This document shows positions 57,162 through 64,000 of a stretch of DNA of 64,000 nucleotides, one piece after another. Position 1 is the stretch's first letter. Each line of letters starts with the position of its first letter. The stretch covers positions 868,001 through 932,000 of the forward strand of contig NZ_OZ061315.1 in NCBI RefSeq assembly GCF_964063325.1. Reading direction: 5' to 3'. Source of the stretch: Hafnia alvei. GTDB taxonomy: Bacteria > Pseudomonadota > Gammaproteobacteria > Enterobacterales > Enterobacteriaceae. The notes under the pieces were generated by a model that was not told the DNA's origin, searched no databases, and saw only the letters and a list, made by a program, of their open reading frames with translations. Made by a program: the position numbers and the translations under genes.

Positions 57162-59735
57162 ATGCGTCTGGATCGCTTAACAAGTAAGTTCCAGCTTGCC
57201 CTCGCTGACGCCCAGTCACTCGCACTTGGGCGTGATAACCAATTTATAGAGCCGGTACATCTGATGAGCGCGCTGCTCAATCAGGATGGGGGCACGGTTC
57301 GACCATTATTAACCTCTGCTGGTGTTAATACCGCGAGCTTACGTCAGGAGCTTGAACAAGCTATCTCCCGTTTGCCGCAGGTTGAAGGCGCTGGTGGGGA
57401 TGTTCAGCCATCGAACGAATTGATTCGTGTTCTGAACCTATGCGATAAGTTGGCACAAAAACGTAATGACACCTTTATCTCGTCTGAGCTGTTTGTACTT
57501 GCGGCGTTAGAAGATCGTGGCAATTTGGGCGATATCTTGAAAGCCGCAGGTGCCAGCGTTCAGAAAGTCAGTACCGCCATTGAGCAGATGCGTGGAGGTG
57601 AGAAAGTGGATGATGCAAATGCCGAAGATCAACGTCAGGCATTGAAAAAATACACTGTCGATCTGACCGAGCGTGCCGAACAAGGCAAACTCGATCCGGT
57701 GATCGGCCGTGATGAAGAAATTCGCCGTACTATTCAGGTATTGCAGCGCCGTACCAAAAACAACCCTGTTCTCATTGGTGAACCGGGGGTCGGTAAGACC
57801 GCTATCGTTGAAGGCTTAGCACAGCGAATTATCAACGGTGAAGTTCCAGAAGGACTGAAGAACAAACGCGTTCTCTCCTTGGATATGGGCTCACTGATCG
57901 CTGGGGCTAAATTCCGTGGTGAATTCGAAGAGCGACTGAAAGCCGTATTAAGCGATCTATCAAAACAGGAAGGTAACGTCATTCTGTTTATTGATGAGTT
58001 GCACACCATGGTTGGCGCAGGTAAAGGCGATGGTGCAATGGATGCGGGGAATATGCTGAAACCAGCATTAGCCCGTGGAGAGTTGCATTGCGTTGGTGCG
58101 ACTACGCTGGATGAATACCGTCAATATATAGAGAAAGATGCTGCGCTTGAGCGTCGTTTCCAAAAAGTATTCGTAGCAGAGCCTACGGTAGAAGACACCA
58201 TTGCGATCTTACGTGGGCTGAAAGAGCGCTACGAGCTGCATCATCACGTGCAGATCACAGACCCTGCTATTGTTGCGGCTGCGAATTTGTCGCACCGCTA
58301 TATTGCGGATCGTCAGCTGCCCGATAAGGCGATTGACCTTATCGATGAGGCTGCATCGAGCATTCGTATGCAGATGGACTCTAAGCCAGAATCGTTGGAT
58401 CGCTTGGAGCGCCGTATTATTCAGCTCAAACTTGAACAGCAGGCTCTGAATAAAGAATCTGATGAAGCCAGTAAAAAGCGCTTAGAGATGCTCAACGAAG
58501 AATTAGAGCATAAAGAGCGTGAATATTCTGAACTGGAAGAAGAGTGGAAAGCCGAGAAGGCTTCACTCAGCGGTACGCAGAATATCAAAGCTGAAATCGA
58601 ACAGGCGAAGATTGCGCTTGAGCAGGCTCGTCGTGTCGGTGATTTAGCCAAGATGTCTGAAATCCAATACGGCAAGTTGCCTGGTTTGGAAAAACAGTTA
58701 GAAGCAGCGACGCAGTCTGAAGGTAAGACGATGAAGCTGCTGCGCAATAAAGTCACCGACGTTGAAATCGCAGAAGTGCTGGCACGTTGGACAGGGATTC
58801 CAGTATCACGTATGTTAGAAAGCGAGCGCGCGAAACTACTGCGCATGGAAGACGATCTGCATGAGCGTGTTATCGGCCAGAATGAAGCAGTAGAAGCGGT
58901 TTCGAATGCGATTCGTCGTAGCCGTGCTGGGTTGTCTGATCCAAACCGCCCAATTGGTTCTTTCCTATTCTTAGGACCAACCGGCGTGGGGAAAACGGAG
59001 CTGTGCAAAGCGCTAGCAAACTTCTTGTTCGATAGCGATGACGCAATGGTGCGCATCGACATGTCCGAGTTTATGGAAAAACACTCCGTGTCACGTTTAG
59101 TGGGTGCGCCTCCTGGATATGTCGGTTATGAAGAAGGTGGCTACTTAACTGAAGCTGTACGCCGTCGTCCTTATTCGGTCATCTTGTTAGATGAAGTGGA
59201 AAAAGCACATCCGGATGTATTCAACATCTTGCTGCAGGTATTAGATGATGGACGACTGACAGATGGGCAGGGCAGAACGGTCGATTTCCGTAATACCGTG
59301 GTCATTATGACCTCAAACCTTGGCTCTGATTTGATTCAGGATCGTTTCGGTCAGCTCGATTATGGTGAAATGAAAGAGTTGGTGATGAGCGTGGTGTCAC
59401 ACCACTTCCGCCCTGAGTTCATTAACCGTATAGATGAAACCGTTGTGTTCCATCCATTAGATCAGAAAAACATCAAGGCGATTGCGCGGATTCAGCTGGA
59501 ACGTCTGTACCAACGTCTCGAAGAGAAAGGCTACAGCGTAACCATCACCGATGCGGCATTAGAACAGCTTTCAAAAGCGGGCTTCGATCCAGTCTATGGG
59601 GCTCGTCCGCTGAAACGAGCTATCCAGCAGGAAATCGAGAACCCGCTGGCCCAGCAAATTTTGTCTGGAAAACTGATTCCGGGTAAAGACATCACGCTAG
59701 ATGTTGCTGATGAACAAATCGTTGCCAAACAATAA
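57162..59735 (+). CDS. clpB: protein disaggregase ClpB
   Basis: ClpB is a hexameric AAA+ chaperone that extracts proteins from aggregates together with DnaK. The ATG at 57162 after GGAGGA gives 857 residues, the E. coli length. The N domain is followed by the first AAA module with GEPGVGKT (about 205-212), a long coiled-coil middle domain (about 410-520), and the second module with GPTGVGKT (about 605-612) and substrate loop GYVGYEEGG. An internal start for the shorter isoform known in E. coli is likely near residue 149 but was not pursued. Confidence 0.98.
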   Translation: MRLDRLTSKFQLALADAQSLALGRDNQFIEPVHLMSALLNQDGGTVRPLLTSAGVNTASLRQELEQAISRLPQVEGAGGDVQPSNELIRVLNLCDKLAQKRNDTFISSELFVLAALEDRGNLGDILKAAGASVQKVSTAIEQMRGGEKVDDANAEDQRQALKKYTVDLTERAEQGKLDPVIGRDEEIRRTIQVLQRRTKNNPVLIGEPGVGKTAIVEGLAQRIINGEVPEGLKNKRVLSLDMGSLIAGAKFRGEFEERLKAVLSDLSKQEGNVILFIDELHTMVGAGKGDGAMDAGNMLKPALARGELHCVGATTLDEYRQYIEKDAALERRFQKVFVAEPTVEDTIAILRGLKERYELHHHVQITDPAIVAAANLSHRYIADRQLPDKAIDLIDEAASSIRMQMDSKPESLDRLERRIIQLKLEQQALNKESDEASKKRLEMLNEELEHKEREYSELEEEWKAEKASLSGTQNIKAEIEQAKIALEQARRVGDLAKMSEIQYGKLPGLEKQLEAATQSEGKTMKLLRNKVTDVEIAEVLARWTGIPVSRMLESERAKLLRMEDDLHERVIGQNEAVEAVSNAIRRSRAGLSDPNRPIGSFLFLGPTGVGKTELCKALANFLFDSDDAMVRIDMSEFMEKHSVSRLVGAPPGYVGYEEGGYLTEAVRRRPYSVILLDEVEKAHPDVFNILLQVLDDGRLTDGQGRTVDFRNTVVIMTSNLGSDLIQDRFGQLDYGEMKELVMSVVSHHFRPEFINRIDETVVFHPLDQKNIKAIARIQLERLYQRLEEKGYSVTITDAALEQLSKAGFDPVYGARPLKRAIQQEIENPLAQQILSGKLIPGKDITLDVADEQIVAKQ

Positions 59736-59790
59736 TAGGTAATAGAGACGTTCTAAAGGCTCTAGATAGTGATATAGAAAGAAAGATAGA

Positions 59791-59816
59791 AAGGCAGCCA
59801 ATTGGCTGCCTTTTTT
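59791..59816 (+). terminator. clpB terminator
   Basis: The palindrome AAGGCAGCCAATTGGCTGCC is followed by six T, 55 bases past the clpB stop. Confidence 0.9.
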
Positions 59817-59916
59817 ATGTTTGATGAATATAAAAGCAGGTAATGAATGAAATTCATCCATTAATCGAATTTTTGATTAAAACTTGCGCGGTTGAAAAGT
59901 TTTTTTAAATTAGGGG

Positions 59917-59944
59917 TTGTCAGCCGTTCAGAAGTCCCTATAAT
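59917..59944 (+). promoter_or_regulatory. rRNA operon promoter P1
   Basis: TTGTCA (59917-59922) and TATAAT (59939-59944) are 16 bases apart. An AT-rich UP-element-like tract lies upstream, and a GCGCC discriminator lies downstream, as in E. coli rrn P1 promoters. Confidence 0.88.
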
Positions 59945-60037
59945 GCGCCACCACTGACCGGGAACAACGACGCAAACGTCGCTCGGTGAGGAAGAGAAAA
60001 GCATCGCAGCAATGCGAATTTCTGAAAAGAAAAAAGC

Positions 60038-60065
60038 TTGACTCTTCAGGAGGAAAGCGTAATAT
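60038..60065 (+). promoter_or_regulatory. rRNA operon promoter P2
   Basis: TTGACT (60038-60043) and TAATAT (60060-60065) are 16 bases apart and followed by GCACC. The position, about 120 bases after P1, is that of rrn P2. Confidence 0.85.
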
Positions 60066-60104
60066 GCACCTCCCGAGTTGCTGGAACGAATGTTCGCAAT
60101 TCGC

Positions 60105-60116
60105 TGCTCTTTAACA
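60105..60116 (+). promoter_or_regulatory. boxA antitermination signal, rRNA leader
   Basis: TGCTCTTTAACA is the standard boxA sequence recognised in the rRNA transcript by NusB-S10. It lies 167 bases before 16S. Confidence 0.92.
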
Positions 60117-60282
60117 ATTTATCAGACAATCTGTGTGGGCACTCACAAGACAATATCTAACGTCCTCGGACGATAAAATATTAAAGTCTTGAAGAGTGAC
60201 CAAGCAGTAATTCATTTAGTTGAATTATTACGAAAGTTAATTTTCGAGCATCGCTTAACTTGCTTAAGCAAATCAAGCTTTT

Positions 60283-61824
<1,542 letters not shown>

Positions 61825-61962
61825 CCTAAAGATAGCGTTAAGTGCAGTGTCCACACAGATTGTCTGATGAAATTAATGAGCAAGAGCACCTGTTGATGTT
61901 GTGAGTTTTAAGACTCATGCTGATACGAAACGAGAAAGCGTGAGCTTTGTCGGTATTTTCGT

Positions 61963-62038
61963 GTCCCCATCGTCTAGAGGCCTAGGACACTGCCCTTTCA
62001 CGGCTGTAACAGGGGTTCGAATCCCCTTGGGGACGCCA
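61963..62038 (+). tRNA. tRNA-Glu (TTC) in the 16S-23S spacer
   Basis: The 76-nt cloverleaf has anticodon TTC (loop CTTTCAC) and an encoded CCA. A single tRNA-Glu in the spacer is the arrangement of E. coli rrnG, B, C and E. Confidence 0.97.
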
Positions 62039-62125
62039 TTCCGATAATGAGTGAAAGACATTATCATCCGTTCTGATGAACGAAAAAATCTTAAAGATGA
62101 TTCTAACGAGTCGTGTTTAAGATAT

Positions 62126-62137
62126 TGCTCTTTAACA
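62126..62137 (+). promoter_or_regulatory. boxA antitermination signal, 16S-23S spacer
   Basis: TGCTCTTTAACA, identical to the leader boxA, lies 152 bases before 23S. Confidence 0.9.
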
Positions 62138-62289
62138 ATCTGGAACAAGCTGAAATTTGAAAGCTTAAGCAACTGTGAGACACACTGACACAGTTTGCAT
62201 TAAGCAGTCTCTCAATTTTTTGCAATCTTGAATGCTGTCTTGAACCGGTTCGTAACCGTGTTCACTAAAAAGACACCTTCGGGTTGTGA

Positions 62290-64000
<1,711 letters not shown>

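Overview
The window is a chromosomal segment of a Gram-negative member of the Enterobacterales. Almost every housekeeping protein aligns end to end with its E. coli counterpart, and gene order follows the E. coli 62-59 min region in compressed form. The 16S rRNA variable regions and the intermediate base composition resemble Hafniaceae (Hafnia/Obesumbacterium). That genus-level call is from memory of 16S sequences and is moderate in confidence.

Layout. 1-11,600: terC-family ygdQ (partial), mutH, then rppH-ptsP, ftsB, ispD-ispF-truD-surE-pcm, nlpD and rpoS, covering mRNA decapping, nitrogen PTS, division, isoprenoid synthesis, tRNA modification, stationary-phase survival and sigma-S. mutS lies convergent to rpoS behind a shared terminator. 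14,170-18,490: a strikingly AT-rich accessory island with a leader ORF, a terminator-like hairpin, a TSUP-family permease whose end is shifted at a run of nine A, and two tandem AroA (EPSP synthase)-like genes with complementary losses of active-site residues. This is the best candidate for an undescribed small-molecule system. 18,500-23,400: a large autotransporter with a 33-bp tandem repeat linker, and a ToxR/CadC-like membrane-bound regulator.

23,900-30,000: mltB, then a putative amino-sugar catabolic locus (sodium:solute symporter, NagB-like deaminase, NagA-like deacetylase, ROK repressor) with a CRP-like site. 30,000-37,700: pncC, recA with a clear LexA box but a coding sequence unlike that of usual enterobacterial recA, recX, alaS, csrA, tRNA-Ser, four tandem tRNA-Arg, yqaB and yqaA. 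37,700-49,800: gshA, the MicA small RNA on the opposite strand, luxS, yfjD and ypjD, ffh, the rpsP-rimM-trmD-rplS operon, a DUF481 outer-membrane protein, a DcuB-like C4-dicarboxylate exchanger, a DUF2799 lipoprotein and an orphan BtsR-like response regulator. 49,800-57,000: aroF-tyrA behind TyrR boxes, pheA behind a pheL attenuator, raiA, bamD, rluD and pgeF. 57,000-64,000: clpB with a sigma-32-type promoter, then an rRNA operon (P1, P2, boxA, 16S, tRNA-Glu, start of 23S) running off the end.

No CRISPR array, insertion sequence, integrase or prophage gene was seen. Start codons were chosen from ribosome binding sites and from family length, so several genes begin inside a longer open frame.
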